From positions 16,573,502-16,637,501 of the forward strand of contig CM055114.1 in assembly GCA_029204225.1 (NCBI GenBank): a stretch of DNA of 64,000 bases. The letters run 5' to 3'. Each line of letters starts with the position of its first letter. Position 1 is the stretch's first letter. Positions 36,157 through 48,900 of the stretch are shown piece after piece. The position numbers and the translations under genes are program-made. A model generated the notes under the pieces. That model did no database searches. It had not been told where the DNA came from and saw only the letters and a program-made list of their open reading frames with translations. The stretch comes from Diphasiastrum complanatum (lineage: Eukaryota; Streptophyta; Lycopodiopsida; Lycopodiales; Lycopodiaceae).

Positions 36157-36665
36157 TTGTATCAGAGCTTATGTTGTAGGTTATGAAAGGATCAACCACA
36201 TCTATCAAGGGTTTGCAAGAGTTTCTATCTCTAGAGCATGCTAGAATAGCTTCTACTCAAAAATCAAGAATTTTGCATATGTAGAATTGATCTTTTGTAG
36301 CTCACAACTCAATTTAGGTTTATGAATTTGAGGAATTCTGATTTCACACTTGACTTACTTGAATTGGCCGATTTTCATGCAATAGAAAAGCTTCATTGGA
36401 GGCTACAATATTTTATATCAAGTTTTAGGCAATTGCATGTAGAATTTGAGATATTCAATATTTTGTGATTTTGTCAAAACTTTAATTTTGATTGGATCTC
36501 TATTTTGTGAGGTTGCTGATGTGTTGATTTTCTAGTTATAAATGCAAGAAGAGAATTGAGAGCTTCCATATCTTTGTGATTTCTTTTGGAAATATTTGTT
36601 GTGTTTCAAAAGAGTGGTTTGTGCATTGGAACAGGTTTGAAAGAGAAAGATCATGTCATTGCAAC

Positions 36666-37305
36666 ATGGCTACATCAAGTGGATTCATGTTGGAAAGCAC
36701 TGTTAGGCTTACCTCAAGCAACTACTCTACATGGAAGGTGAGGATGGAATCACTTCTTGAAATGCATGAGTTGATGGATATTGTTGTAGGGTGAGAAGAG
36801 AGACCCTTGGTTCGACAAGATCAATTGAGGTATGACAAGAGAGCTAGGAAAGCTCTACACATGATCAAGATGAATATTACCAATGAGTTACTCAAGGAGA
36901 TTGGTAAGTGCAATTCATCTCAAGAGGATTGGAAACCTTTGAAGAAGCTTTATGAATCCAAGTCTACATCTAGAGTGTTGACTCTAAGAAGACAAATATT
37001 TCAAAGCATACAAAAGAAATAAGAGAGTCCTAATACTTTTGTTTTGAGAGTAAAGACTTTAAGTGATGAGATAGCTTGCATTGAGGAGAGCATTAAGGAA
37101 GGAGAGCTTGTTCAAGTTATTCTTAACGGTTTGTTGGATGCTTTACTATTCAAATATCTTTTCCAAGTCTGGTGGATCTTCAAGATATCTTGATCAATGA
37201 GGAACATAGGCTTCATGCTAGAGGTGGATCTACATCGGTATCTCAAGATGGTGAGGAGGCAATGTTCATCAAGGCAAGTTCAAGGGCAAAAGCAAGGGAA
37301 AGTGG
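36666..37305 (+). pseudogene. Cop-B1 gag, 5' part
   Basis: MATSSGFMLESTVRLTSSNY opens the gag. Stops occur at 36791 and 37019 and a frameshift near 37150. The split point is inside the Lys/Gly-rich stretch before the zinc knuckle. Confidence 0.85.
37301..37305 (+). repeat. Target-site duplication of Cop-B2 (left)
   Basis: AGTGG directly before the Cop-B2 5' LTR, repeated at 43349-43353 directly after its 3' LTR. Confidence 0.95.
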
Positions 37306-38042
37306 TGTGAAGAATTGAAAAAGATTATCTATGTTAGATATAGGGGTCTTATGTTTTTTACATCAAGCATCTAGGTGTAGGATGTTGATAGGAATAAATT
37401 TGGCATAGATGGCAAATTATGCATTTCCACTTGTAATGCCACTATTGAGCCAAAATAGAGTAAGAGGCTAAACACTTGCTAATTAGAGTGTAGACAAGTG
37501 TAAAGTTTTTGTTTGATGAATTCCAAGAGGTCCAATAGGATATAGAGGTGGAACCTTGTGAGGTCCAATAGGAAATTGAGGTATGCTTGAATATAGTCCA
37601 ATAGAATTAAGAGGTGCATAGATCAATGATCCAATAGGATCAAGAGGTGACAAAATGTGGTCCAATCATAGTTAAGCATAGTGGTAGCTCGTGGACCTAC
37701 TAGTATCATTGTACTCCTCATTTTGAAATTAATTGATTTGGTGATTTCATGGATTTTGTGAGTTTTTGGATTTCTATCTTTCTCTCTCTACCCGAGAGCT
37801 CTTGATGCATTTTCTCTCTCTACCAAAGGAGAGCAGCTTGTTTTTACTTAGATTATTTTTTGAATACTTCCCACACGTGTGAGTGAGAGTTGGAAGTGAT
37901 TGAATGCATGTAGTAGTGTGTTTTTGCCATAGGATTCAAGATTGATCTTGAATCTCAATCTAGTCTTGATCTTGGTGCATCTACACACCTTAGGAGATCA
38001 CAAGTACATGTAGAGGACAGTCCACACGTGTGAAAATCAACA
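37306..38042 (+). repeat. Cop-B2 5' LTR with CCAAT array
   Basis: TGTGAAGAATTG to AATCAACA. TCCAAT words lie at 37531, 37564, 37597, 37630 and 37661, a spacing of 33, 33, 33 and 31 bases. CACACGTGTG occurs at 37872 and 38023. Confidence 0.95.
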
Positions 38043-38055
38043 TGGTATCAGAGCC
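38043..38055 (+). promoter_or_regulatory. Cop-B2 primer-binding site
   Basis: TGGTATCAGAGCC, complementary to the 3' end of initiator tRNA-Met, directly after the 5' LTR. Confidence 0.9.
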
Positions 38056-38798
38056 TACCTAAGGTTACCATGCATTTTGATCCATCTAAGTGAAAAATTT
38101 TCATCAATCTTGAGCTAGAAATTGTCAAGGCCCATTTTCCTAGCTATCTTGTTCAATCTTGGATCAAAAGAGATCAAAAGGACATTGATTGGGTCTGACC
38201 TGGTACTATACGGAATCAGGTGCTCATACACGTGTGAGGAACATCCAATTTCAGTTTGGAAGTTCTCTCTCATGTTTGATCCATTTATCTTGCTTGATAG
38301 CTTGTTTTGAAGCTATTTTTGTCTAGTTTCTGTTGCAATCAATTTCATTCCATTTGGTTGAGCCAATCAAAAGTTATAAGCTTTCGAAGAGGGTTAGGTA
38401 GGGCACCTAGACCTGGGTGGACACATTTGGTTTGGTCAAGAGATTGCTTGGTTGATCCAAAATCACAGTTGTATGCTTGCCAATCTCATCTATATGTGAT
38501 CTAGGCACTGTTTTGAGATCTTAGCCATTTTGTTTCATGCAATATCATTGTATTTGAGTCAAATTTGGTTTCTTAGTGTATTTCACACGTGATAAGAGTG
38601 TGGGATCCTAACTTTGCCTATACTCCATCATTTGATGTGAAATAGATCTTGTTTTAGAGAGATTTGTGTAGCTAGTGAGAATCAATTCACAAATTGTTGT
38701 AAGATCTTTCATAGGAGGAGATAATACTCAATTATTGGATCCTATTGAAAGTGTGTAACAACATTTATTGTTCATCATCTGAGTTTTCTTCACTTCAA

Positions 38799-41700
38799 AT
38801 GTCTTCAATGGGTTCATCCTTGTTGGAACCAAGTGAAAGATTGACCACTTCAAATTATTCAATTTGGAAAATGAGGATGGAGTCCATCTTGATCCTTCAA
38901 GACGTGATGGACATAGTTCTTGGCCTTGAAGAAGAACCACAAGTTCTTCAAGAGGTTCAAAAATACAAAAAGAGAGCTAGGATGGCTCTCCACTACATTA
39001 AGATGAATGTCTCTAATGAGATATTGAGGGAGATAGGTACTTGTACAACAGCCAAAGAAGCTTGGGATTGTCTCAAGACTATCTATGAGGCTAAGAATAC
39101 CTCTAGGCTTCTCACTCTTAGGAATCAAATCTTTCAAAGTAGCCAAAAGAGTGATGAGAGTGCATCTAGTTATGTTTTGAGAGTAAAAGATATTCATAGA
39201 GAGCTTGCTTGTATTGGTGATTCCATCAATCAAAATGAGCTAGTTCAAGTCATTCTCAATGGCTTGAGAAGTGAATTTGATAATCTTGTCCAATCCTATG
39301 CCATTAAGGAGGAGCTACGAAGTTTGGAGGCTCTCCAAAGTGTGCTAATTTCAGAAGAATCAAGACAAGAGTATAAGCTCTTGAGGATGGACAAGCTTTC
39401 TCTCACTCATAATGATGGCAAAGCTCTCTTTGCCAAGGATAAGCACAAAGAGAGGAGCAAGAACCAACATCAACAATCCTCAAGCAAGGACAAAGTCAAA
39501 TCCAAAGACAAAGATGAGGAGGAAGATGATTCCTCTAATGCTTCATCATCCAAGCTCAAGAAGAAGAAGAAGATCAAGTGCTTTTATTGTGGCACGAAAG
39601 GTCATTATGCCATCAATTGCTTCAAAAAGAAGAATCAACTCAAGCAAGCCAATATTACCAATGAGAAGGAAGACACTATTGCAAGTGATGGAGAGGGATC
39701 TCTTATGGTCTCTAGTTTCTCATCTACTCCTTTCAAGAAGGATGGCCTATGGTATATTGATAGTGGAGCCTCTTCACATATGTGTAGCTCCAAGGACTCT
39801 TTCTCTTCTATTGCACCTTATGATGGAGTGAAGAAATCAATATACACTGCAAATGATTTTGAATGTCCTATTGAAGGCATAGGGAACATTCCCTTGAAGC
39901 TTGCATCCTCTAAAGTTCTTTCTCTCTCTAGAGTTCTTTATGTACCTAAGCTTACCAAGAATCTTATTAGTGTTGGCCAATTGCTTGATAATGGCCTTGA
40001 TGTAAAATTCAATGTTGATACTTGCACTATCAAGAAGAATGATGAGATACTTGCATTAGGATCTAGATTTGGTGGCATCTATAAACTAGATCCAAATGAG
40101 TATGTGAATGCTTGTAATGTTGCTCTTGTGAACAAGCTCTCTATGGAGGAATTATGGCATAGGAGGTTGGGACATCCCAACTACAAATCCATGCTCTCTA
40201 TGATCAAAGAATCCAAAGCTATTGGCTTGCCAAAGTCATTCTCCAAGAAGATCAAGCCTTGTGAGGCTTGTGCTATTGCTAAATCTCACAAAAAGCCATT
40301 TACAAGATCTTCTATCAAAAGCAAGCATCCTTTGGAGTTAATCCACTCGGATGTGCATTTCTCATCAACTACAAGCAAGGGAGGAGCCACTTGTTTTGTT
40401 ACTTTCATTGATAATTACACAAGATTCACTTGGATATATCTTCTTGCTTCAAAATCTATGGTGTTTGATCATTTCCTTATTTTCAAAGCTTATGTAGAGA
40501 AGCAATTCTCATTCAAGATTAAAGATCTTAGAAGTGATGGAGGTGGTGAATATATCTCCAATAAATTTCAAGACTTTTGTGAGCTTGAAGGCATTAAAAG
40601 AGAGTTTTCTTGTGCCTACTCTCCATCTCAAAATGGAGTGGCCGAGAGAAAGAATAGATCTCTATGTGAATGTGCAAAATCTATGAGAATTGAGGCATCT
40701 TTGCCCAAAGATTTTTGGGGAGAAGACATTAATTGTGCAAATTATCTTTGCAATAGGCTCCCACATATAGCTCTTGGAGGAAAGTCACCATATGAAATCT
40801 TATTTTTGAAGAAGCCTGAGGTTGATCACCTTAGAGTTTTTGGATGCTTATGCTTTGTCCATATTCCCTTGGAAACAAGGAAGAAGGAACATCCTAGTGC
40901 ATGCAAAGGGATCATGGTTGGATACTCATCCACCAAGAAGGCCTATAGAGTCTTTATACTCTCTACTTCTCAAGTTATTGAAAGTAGAGATGTTGTCTTT
41001 CATGAAGATCAACACTCATCATTTGAAGAGGCCGAGATCAAGAAATCTATGGATGCATCATCAATTATTGATTTTGAAGACAATCATGATGTGATGGGGT
41101 TGAGATTTGAAGAAGACTCTCCTCGGATTTTTTCACCAAGAAGATCCATGAGAGATAGATCCGAGCCTAAGAGGCTCTCATATGTTAAGTGGGTATTTCG
41201 GATCAAGTTCGATCATGATGGCACTATCAACAAGCATAAAGCAAGATTATGTGCCAAAGGATTTGCTCAAATCCATGGTCTTGATTATGAGGAGACCTTT
41301 GCACCCGTTGCAAAGATGGTGACAATAAGAATTCTTATTTCTCTTGCTTGTTTTTTCAAGTGGAAGGTGTTCCAATTAGATGTATCCAATGCTTTTATAA
41401 ATGGTTATCTTGAGGAGGAGATCTATATGGAACAACCTCAAGGATTCATCAAGGATGATTCCAAAGTGTGCTTGCTCTTCAAAAGTCTTTATGGACTCAA
41501 GCAAGCACCAAGATCATGGTATTCAAGACTTAACTCTTTCCTTATCTCACTAGGATTTACTCTTAGTGACTATGATCCTTCCATGTATCTAAGTTTGTTG
41601 ATAGCAATATTGTCATTCTTCTAATTTATGTTGATGACATTATTCTTTGTGGAAGTTCTATCAAGCTAGTTAATGAAACCAAGCTAGCACTTGGATGTGA

Positions 41701-42593
41701 GTTTAAAATGCAAGATCTAGGAGAGATACATTACATCCTAGGCCTAGAAATTGATTTTTATGAAAATCATGTCTTTATATGCCAATCTAGATATGCTCAC
41801 TCTATGTTGAAAAAATTCCATATGGAAAATTTTAAGAGCATAGATACTCCAATGGAGCAAATTGTAAAATATCCTAATAAAGGTGATGAAAGATCCTTTG
41901 AGGACATCACACTTTTTAGGAGTCTTGTAGGCTCCTTGATTTGGCTTACCATTACTAGGACCCGATCTTAGTTTTTGTGTGCACAAATTGAGTCAATTTA
42001 TGCAAGAACCTAAGATCCATCATTGGAAGATGGCCAAGAGGATTTTAAGATATGTATCTTCATCTTGTGATTATGGCCTACTCTATAAAAGTGAAGATCT
42101 ATCCATTATTGGCTACTTGGATTCGGACTTTGCAAGTGACAAAATGGATCGAAAGTCTGTTAGTGCATACACTATCTTTCTTGGAGGCAATCTAATATCT
42201 TGGCTTTCCAAAAAGCAAGATACTATATCTCTCTCTTCATGTGAGGCCGAGTACAAAGCACTCACTACAACTACCAAAGAAGTGCTTTGGATCAAGAGGT
42301 TATTAATGGAACTTAAGTGCATCAAGGAGGATGATCTACCAATGATCAAGTGTGATAACATCTCAGCCCAAGCTCTTGCCAATAATCCCATATTTCATGC
42401 AAGAAGCAAGCACATAGAAGTGGCACACCATTTTGTGAGAGAAAAGCTTATTGGAGGAGAAATCTATTTGGAGCATGTCAACTCGTCCTCTTGTATTGCC
42501 GATCTACTCACCAAGCCTTTGAGCAAAAGTGTTTTCATCAAGCATAGATCTAATCTTGGAGTTATATCAAGATCAATGCTCAAATCTTCATAG
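38799..42593 (+). pseudogene. Cop-B2 gag-pol, nearly complete
   Basis: ATG 38799 (MSSMGSSLLEPSERL) is preferred over the in-frame ATG at 38745 because related gags start there. Order: UBN2-type gag, CCHC knuckle (CFYCGTKGHYAINC, about 39580), protease (WYIDSGASSHM), pre-integrase (WHRRLGHPNY), integrase with HSD, RSDGGGEY and NGVAERKNRS (catalytic D, D, E all present), RT with FQLDVSNAF and YVDD, RNase H with SDSDFASD, CEAEYKAL and KCDNIS. Compared with Cop-A and Cop-C about 65 codons are missing between RLSY and KWVF (about 41180). Single-base frameshifts lie at about 41595 (just before YVDD) and about 41958. The last frame stops at 42593. Confidence 0.92.
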
Positions 42594-42611
42594 ATAATTT
42601 TTTAGGAGGAG

Positions 42612-43348
42612 TGTGAAGAATTGAAAAAGATTATCTATGTTAGATATAGGGGTCTGAGGTTTTTTACATCAAGCATCTAGGTGTAGGATGTTGATAGAAA
42701 TAAATTTGGCATAGATGGCAAATTATGCATTTCCACTTGTAATGCCACTATTGAGCCAAAATAGAGTAAGAGGCTAAACACTTGCTAATTAGAGTGTAGA
42801 CAAGTGTAAAGTTTTTTTTTGATGAATTCCAAGAGGTCCAATAGGATATAGAGGTGGAACCTTGTGAGGTCCAACAGGAAATTGAGGTATGCTTGAATAT
42901 AGTCCAATAGAATTAAGAGGTGCATAGATCAATGATCCAATAGGATCAAGAGGTGACAAAATGTGGTCCAATCATAGTTAAGCATAGTGGTAGCTCGTGG
43001 ACATACTAGTATCATTGTACTCCTCATTTTGAAATTAATTGATTTGGTGATTTCATGGATTTTGTGAGTTTTTGGATTTCTATCTTTCTCTCTCTACCCG
43101 AGAGCTCTTGATGCATTTTCTCTCTCTACCCAAGGAGAGCAGCTTGTTTTTACTTAGATTATTTTTTGAATACTTCCCACACGTGTGAGTGAGAGTTGGA
43201 AGTGATTGAATGCACGTAGTAGTGTGTTTTTTCCATAGGATTCAAGATTGATCTTGAATCTCAATCTAGTCTTGATCTTGGTGCATCTACACACCTTAGG
43301 AGATCACAAGTACATGTAGTGGACAGTCCACACGTGTGAAAATCAACA
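42612..43348 (+). repeat. Cop-B2 3' LTR
   Basis: Same length as the 5' LTR; the CCAAT array is kept at 42837, 42870 (changed to CCAAC), 42903, 42936 and 42967. Confidence 0.96.
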
Positions 43349-43353
43349 AGTGG
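43349..43353 (+). repeat. Target-site duplication of Cop-B2 (right)
   Basis: AGTGG, the partner of 37301-37305. Confidence 0.95.
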
Positions 43354-44085
43354 CCTAAAGGACAAGATCATGGTGAGTCTTCTTCTTCTTCTTCTTCTTC
43401 AGTGCTTCTATTGTGGCATCAAAGGGCATTTTGCAAGTGATTTCTACAAGAAGAAGAGAGATCAGGGAGACAATCAAGGTAATGTAACTCTTGATGAGGA
43501 TGGTGTTGATGTTCAAAACACAAATGATGATGCTTTTGTGATGTCTTCATGTTTGAGTTCTATTGTTGGGGATATTGATCCATGGTGGATTGATAGTGGA
43601 GCAAGCTCACACATGACTTTCCACAAAGAGTATTTCACTTCTTTGTTGGCATGTGGAGATGAGACAAGAGGGTGATCTACACAGCCAATGATGGTGAGTG
43701 TGCAATCAAAGAAATTGGCAAAATTCATATTTCTCTCTCTACAAATAGGAATGTTCATTTGCAAGATGTTTTGTTCATTCCATCTATTGTTAAGAACCTA
43801 CTTAGTGTGAGTCGATTGCTAAGCAAAGGTCTTAAAGTGAGGTTTGATGGAGATGCTTGTATGATAAAAAAGAAGGATGTCTTGATTGCAAAAGCTAAAA
43901 GGAAAGGAAAGTTATTCAAACTAGATGCTTCTGTTATGGCTAACCAATTTGGATGGGTGGCAAGTGAGCAAATACCTATTCAAGAAGGTTTGGCGTAAGA
44001 GGATGGGACATCTCAACTACAAGTCATTGCAAAGTCACATAGACTAACTTATTTAAAATCTACAAAGCGTTTTCAAGTTGTAAGT
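43354..44085 (+). pseudogene. Cop-B1 gag-pol, 3' remainder
   Basis: It continues the interrupted gag: CFYCGIKGHFASDFYKKK (the last knuckle Cys is lost), protease WWIDSGASSHM, a stop near 43672, then YTANDGECAIKEIG and NLLSVSRLLSKGL. It fades out after a degenerate pre-integrase stretch near 44085. Confidence 0.85.
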
Positions 44086-44258
44086 TTAACATAAAGATAT
44101 TTGATCCCGACCATTTTTCTAGCGAACATATTTCATTTATGATTACGGCATTCGACTTATCAACCAGAATGATTTATCATTATGTGCACCTAATTAAGTT
44201 TGTTAGACAAGTATAACTCTGTCACAACTAGAAAACTCTGTGTTTATCCATGCAAAGT

Positions 44259-44620
44259 ATCCACGCGAGACCCGACACTTAGTCGATTTTCCAAAATTTT
44301 GTTTGCATGGAACATCCACGCGTGGATTATGCATGCCAAAAAAAATTTGAACACGCCTTTGGCCAGTCTACTGATGTTTTTTTGACACGGTGCCAAAAAA
44401 TTTATGCGCATAGATTATCCACGCATGGATAATCCACGCAAAATTGAATTTTGAAAATTTCGGCAACTGTTTGGGAGGGAAGGTTGGCGGAGCCGGAAAG
44501 CAGTTTTGATGTGGATAATCCACGCGTGGATTATTTACGCAAATTTTAGTTTGTTCACCGGACCAGACTGGAAGTTAAAGATATCCACGCGTGGATATCT
44601 TTTTGTGGATTATCCACGCA
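44259..44620. repeat. Cluster of ATCCACGCGTGGAT palindromes
   Basis: The 14-base palindrome occurs at 44314-44327, 44417-44430 (one mismatch), 44518-44531 and 44584-44597 (there extended to ATATCCACGCGTGGATAT). Half sites ATCCACGC and GTGGATTATCCAC lie between and around them. The first three are about 100 bases apart. The cluster follows the truncated end of Cop-B1. Confidence 0.9.
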
Positions 44621-44639
44621 TTTTTTTTTTTGCATGTTG

Positions 44640-44830
44640 ATAATGACATGAAATTAGTTAAATAAATATATTTCTAAAGTGAATTATATTATGATTAGGC
44701 TATATTTTCTTTTTTCTAAAGTGAATTATATTATGATGAGGTTGTTTTTTTTTTTTTGCATGTTCATAATGAAATGGAATTAGTTAAATAAATATTTTTC
44801 TAAAGTGAGTTATATCATGGTGTTCCTAGA
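44640..44830. repeat. Diverged tandem duplication, ~120 bases
   Basis: GCATGTT-ATAATGA-ATG, AATTAGTTAAATAAATAT and TTTCTAAAGTGA occur twice in the same order, separated by poly-T. Confidence 0.75.
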
Positions 44831-45334
44831 TGATTGGGATTTTTTATGAGGACGGCCACCTACTTTTATAAGATAGTTGACTCGAGCTACCAAGAGGGTA
44901 ATTAAGCATGATCTAAGGCTTTGAGAGCCAGGGGTTTAGGGTCTACCCTAATGGCACTCTACCTAATCTCATATCCGAGATCATTTGATATGGATTGAGA
45001 GCTCATTTTGTACATCCTTCAAGAGATTATCAAGAGATGGTGATTTTGGCAAGTTTGCTTTTTAATGAGGAATTGATGAATGATGAATGTGATATTTTTT
45101 GTGTCTAATGAATAGATCTGAATCTGAAAAAAGTTTTATACTTTCCACATGTGTGACAGGATGTGAAGATCAATTATTTCTAGTTTTATTGTGGTGTTCA
45201 AAAGCCTTTGCCAATTAGATGCAAAATAGGTTGAACTGTGTGCTAGTTTTCTATCTATTAGATATGAGTGAAACCTTTGATGCTTTTTCAAGGTTTTAGT
45301 ATCCAAATGAGGTTCATAACCTTTGATTTTAACA
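44831..45334 (+). repeat. Probable Copia LTR 3' part
   Basis: It ends TTTTAACA directly before a perfect Copia primer site. The 5' limit was not found; it may begin within or before the palindrome cluster. Confidence 0.45.
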
Positions 45335-45348
45335 TGGTATCAGAGCCC
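45335..45348 (+). promoter_or_regulatory. Copia primer-binding site
   Basis: TGGTATCAGAGCCC, initiator tRNA-Met type. Confidence 0.8.
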
Positions 45349-45571
45349 AAATGCAACCATCAAGGCTCAAATACAAGGAAGAGAGAAACAATTACAAGTT
45401 GATGATTGTTTAATTTTTATTGCCCTTATTACTACCTTAAGTTTTATGATGTTCCTTCAAGTGTGAATGAAACTGTAGCAACAAAAGAGTGATCTGATGT
45501 AATGAAAAGTGAGTATATGATGCATTGTTTGAGATACTTGTAAGATTATTGATCCTCCATCAAAGATACAA

Positions 45572-45800
45572 AATGTTACTATTTGCAAATGGGTCTTTAA
45601 GATCAAGCTTAATCAAGATGGTAGTGTGAACAATTATAAAACAAGACTAGTTGCCAAGGGATATGCTCAATTCAAGGGGATTGACTATGATGAAACACTT
45701 GATTTTGTCATAGTTTGTGGTGGTGATTTCATTAACTCACATGCTTTTAGTGATTTACTGCCTTTGCAACATTTGTTAAAAAATGAGAATTTTCTTGGAA
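45572..45800 (+). pseudogene. Copia RT N-terminal fragment
   Basis: [20 protein letters not shown] and [18 protein letters not shown], the start of the Copia RT domain, only about 230 bases after the primer site. Gag, protease and integrase have been deleted. It degenerates before the catalytic core. Confidence 0.75.
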
Positions 45801-45976
45801 CATGAAGCCGTACATCTATTTTCACCGACATTATCTTCAAAAAAATGGGATTGAAGTCAAACTATGTCTATTCTTTTCACTTGCTTGACCATAAATGAGA
45901 CTCTATTTTGGCTAAATAACAATCATTTGAAAGCATTGCAAGAATCAATTTCATTCAGAATTGCAATAATCAATTT

Positions 45977-48900
45977 TTATTCAGAATTACAAGAATCAAT
46001 TTCATCAGTGATAGCATCTTGCAATTCATCTCCTCTTAGATGATTTTCATCATCACTCTCACTTTCAATAATTATTTCATCATCTTGACTATTAGAATTT
46101 CCATTCTCAACATCTATGGAAGTGGATGCTTCAAGTATGGTTTGACGATTTATTACATCTCTAGGTAGCTCAATCTCATAGTTAAAATGAAGGTTTTCCA
46201 TTTCATTCTCAACATTTGCACCCTCAAATACTCGTCGTGAACGCGGTTCAACTTGAGCTACAAACCACCATATCTTGTTTAGTCGATCTGGTTGAAAAAA
46301 CGCCTGCAAAAATCACTATTTTAGAACATATAAAAAACTCAAATACTGAAGTCACTTGCAATAAAATGAAAAACATTATAGCATAGCATGTGCACCTGCT
46401 CACAGTGATGAGGCAACACCAATGTGTCAATGGACTCCATGCTCAATGTTTTTGATGAATCAATCGCAAAAAATCCACTTGGATCCGATTTTACGGTTGC
46501 ATTTGGCCCTCTACAAACTACCTTGAACCATTTCACATCAAATAAAAAATAGTGTCCACTTTCACCAAATGACACATCATAAATATTTTGTATAGTTCCT
46601 ACGTACTCTATATCTCCTGAGATGGGATTCCGATCTCGTGCACTACTTTGAATTTCTTGTTGGAAAGATGCTATTACACCACAATCGTGTGTGCGTCTCT
46701 TGTTATCAATCCTTTCAACATGAAAGTGGAAACCAAAAGCCCATATAGCCTTATACATTTTGCACTACCACATGACAAACATGAATCTCATAAATAATCA
46801 TTGTGATGGTGTTTCAAAATGATCAAACAAATATTGCTATAAACAAGAATGTTCTAATAATAAAGTATCTAAGGAATAATACCTTCCATTCGCATCCTCT
46901 TGCAAAGTCCCATTCAGCGTTTGATATTTTTTTTCCTCTTTTGTTGCTTTTTGTAGTGTGTCATGCATCCACTCTATAGTGCATTGCTTGGGCAATGGCT
47001 CAAGATCATGTGAACTTGAGGCCACGTGTCTACCTCTATTCTGTCGTTGGCACTTTCTAGACAAGGTCCTCTCTTTTTTTTCTTCTTCATATAGGTCTAA
47101 CCATTAATCCATAACTCCACAATTATAAAGCATGAATGTAGAAATTTTTTCTCTTTGGAAGGGTGCCAACCTATAAACCTTTCCCATCCCTTGAGGTTTT
47201 TCACTAGTTACCTCTTCGGCTTCCTCATCACGCCACAATAGTGGTGCAGATGGATGTAGTTGGTGCAAGATTTTAGTAACATAAAAGAGAGATTCATGTA
47301 CTAACCATCCCTCTGACATGCTACCTTCAGGCCTTGCCTTTTGACGCGCAAAATCTTTTAAGACTTTCATGTACCTTTCCATAAAGAACATCCACCTAAA
47401 AAGTCACACATGGTTCTAAATAAGTGTTTTATTTAATGAGTTCATGTATCAATTGATTTAGTTTAAATACACATGCAAAAGATAATTTATGCACTTATAC
47501 CTAGTGTGCACTGGACCAACAATAGAAACTTCTTCAACCAAGTGCACCAATTAATGCACTTGTGAGTCCATGATGGAAGTCGAAAAATATCTCTCAAACA
47601 TGCACACAATCTCCACCATATCCTCATGTCTCTTGCAAAGATCCAGCTCATGGATTTCTTTTGAACACATCCATCTGCAACATATTCAATCCATTTTATG
47701 TCTATTTGAATTTCCAATCAATAAATACTAAATAGAAAAATGTACCAAGTACATGTAAATATCTGACAATGATTGATAGTTTGTATATGGTCTCACAAAT
47801 ATCTTTTGACAAGCACCCACGAATTGACAATGGATAGATGAATTGAATCATCTTTAGCCAATCATGAGATTTGAGACCTTGCAACTTTCCATCCACTGTG
47901 AATGATGACCGTAGAGAATGGGCAAAGCCAGTTGGTGTTCTAATGTCATGAATAATGGAGCACACATGGTTAAGCTCCTCCTTAGTGAATGCCCAAGGTA
48001 CTTTTGGAGCATGATCTTCACCATCCTTTATCCAATATTCTTTTTTGGTGTTTGATTCTTTTAGATCGTGCCTTGCAGCAATGGTATCTTTTTCACCAAT
48101 CAAGTGTTTTCAAATAGATTCACCCACATTTTTAAATATGTGCATGGGATCAAGTAGGTGATTAGTCAAAAGGTTATTCCAATATTCCAAACGATGAAAT
48201 ATAGATAATCTTTTCATACCATCGATTGGCTTTGCTTGAGATTCCTCCCATAGTATTCGCCAATCTTTCACAGACATCCTCTTTGGAGGCATCTCTCTCT
48301 CAACTCTTCCTCCAAAACCTCTTCTATGAGTGTCTCTGAATGGATGGCCTTCATGCAAATATTTACGATGATTTTCATAAACCACTTTTTTGAGACTAAA
48401 AGAGTATCTTCCCACAAGATTTGGCCCACACAAAAAACAAGCATTTTTTCCAGCCGTTTGAAAGCCTGCCCAACAAATGGATACTATCAATCACTATTAA
48501 ATAGTATATGTTAAAGAGTAATTATAGCCATTGTAGTATATCATGTAAATGTCAAGAATTACTAGTTGTATGTAACTGTACACAAACTCCTATGTACACA
48601 AGATAGACATTGTTTGAATGATTACCTGAGCATTCACCTAATCCTAGATAGTCATGCATTGTCCACATTACAATGGCATGTAGTGTAAACTCCCTTTCAT
48701 ATAAGGGGCACGAAATGTCATATGCTTTTATCCCCTTCCACAAATCTTTCAACTCGTCAATAAGCGGCTAAGATACACATCCATATTCTTAACCTTGCGT
48801 TGGCCAGGAATTAAAAGTGCCAACATAATGTGTCCCTTTTTTGTACTCAACCAAGGAGGAATATAATAATTTACCAAGCAAATAGGCCAAATGGACCACA

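Larger units (their letters stand above)
37306..43348 (+). mobile_element. Cop-B2: young full-length Copia element nested in Cop-B1
   Basis: Two 737-base LTRs (37306-38042 and 42612-43348) differ at only about ten positions by eye. A perfect primer site TGGTATCAGAGCC follows the 5' LTR, a GGAGGAG polypurine tract precedes the 3' LTR, and AGTGG target duplications flank it. The near-identical LTRs point to recent insertion. Its gag-pol nevertheless carries a deletion and two frameshifts. Confidence 0.97.
35417..44085 (+). mobile_element. Cop-B1: decayed Copia element interrupted by Cop-B2
   Basis: A 5' LTR (35417-36156) and a primer-site-like TTGTATCAGAGC (36157) precede a gag start at 36666. 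At 37305 the gag is split by the full-length Cop-B2 and continues at 43354 with zinc knuckle and protease. The element is cut off in the pre-integrase region at about 44085; no 3' LTR was found. The coding part is closest to Cop-C. Confidence 0.8.

Noticed and set aside
37531-37667. Regular 33-base spaced repeats as a CRISPR array
   Set aside because: The repeated word is only about ten bases, lies within an LTR and is present in both LTRs; no cas genes.
44259-44620. TTATCCAC words resembling bacterial DnaA boxes or an origin
   Set aside because: The surroundings are plant nuclear retrotransposons; the words come from the ATCCACGC palindrome repeats.
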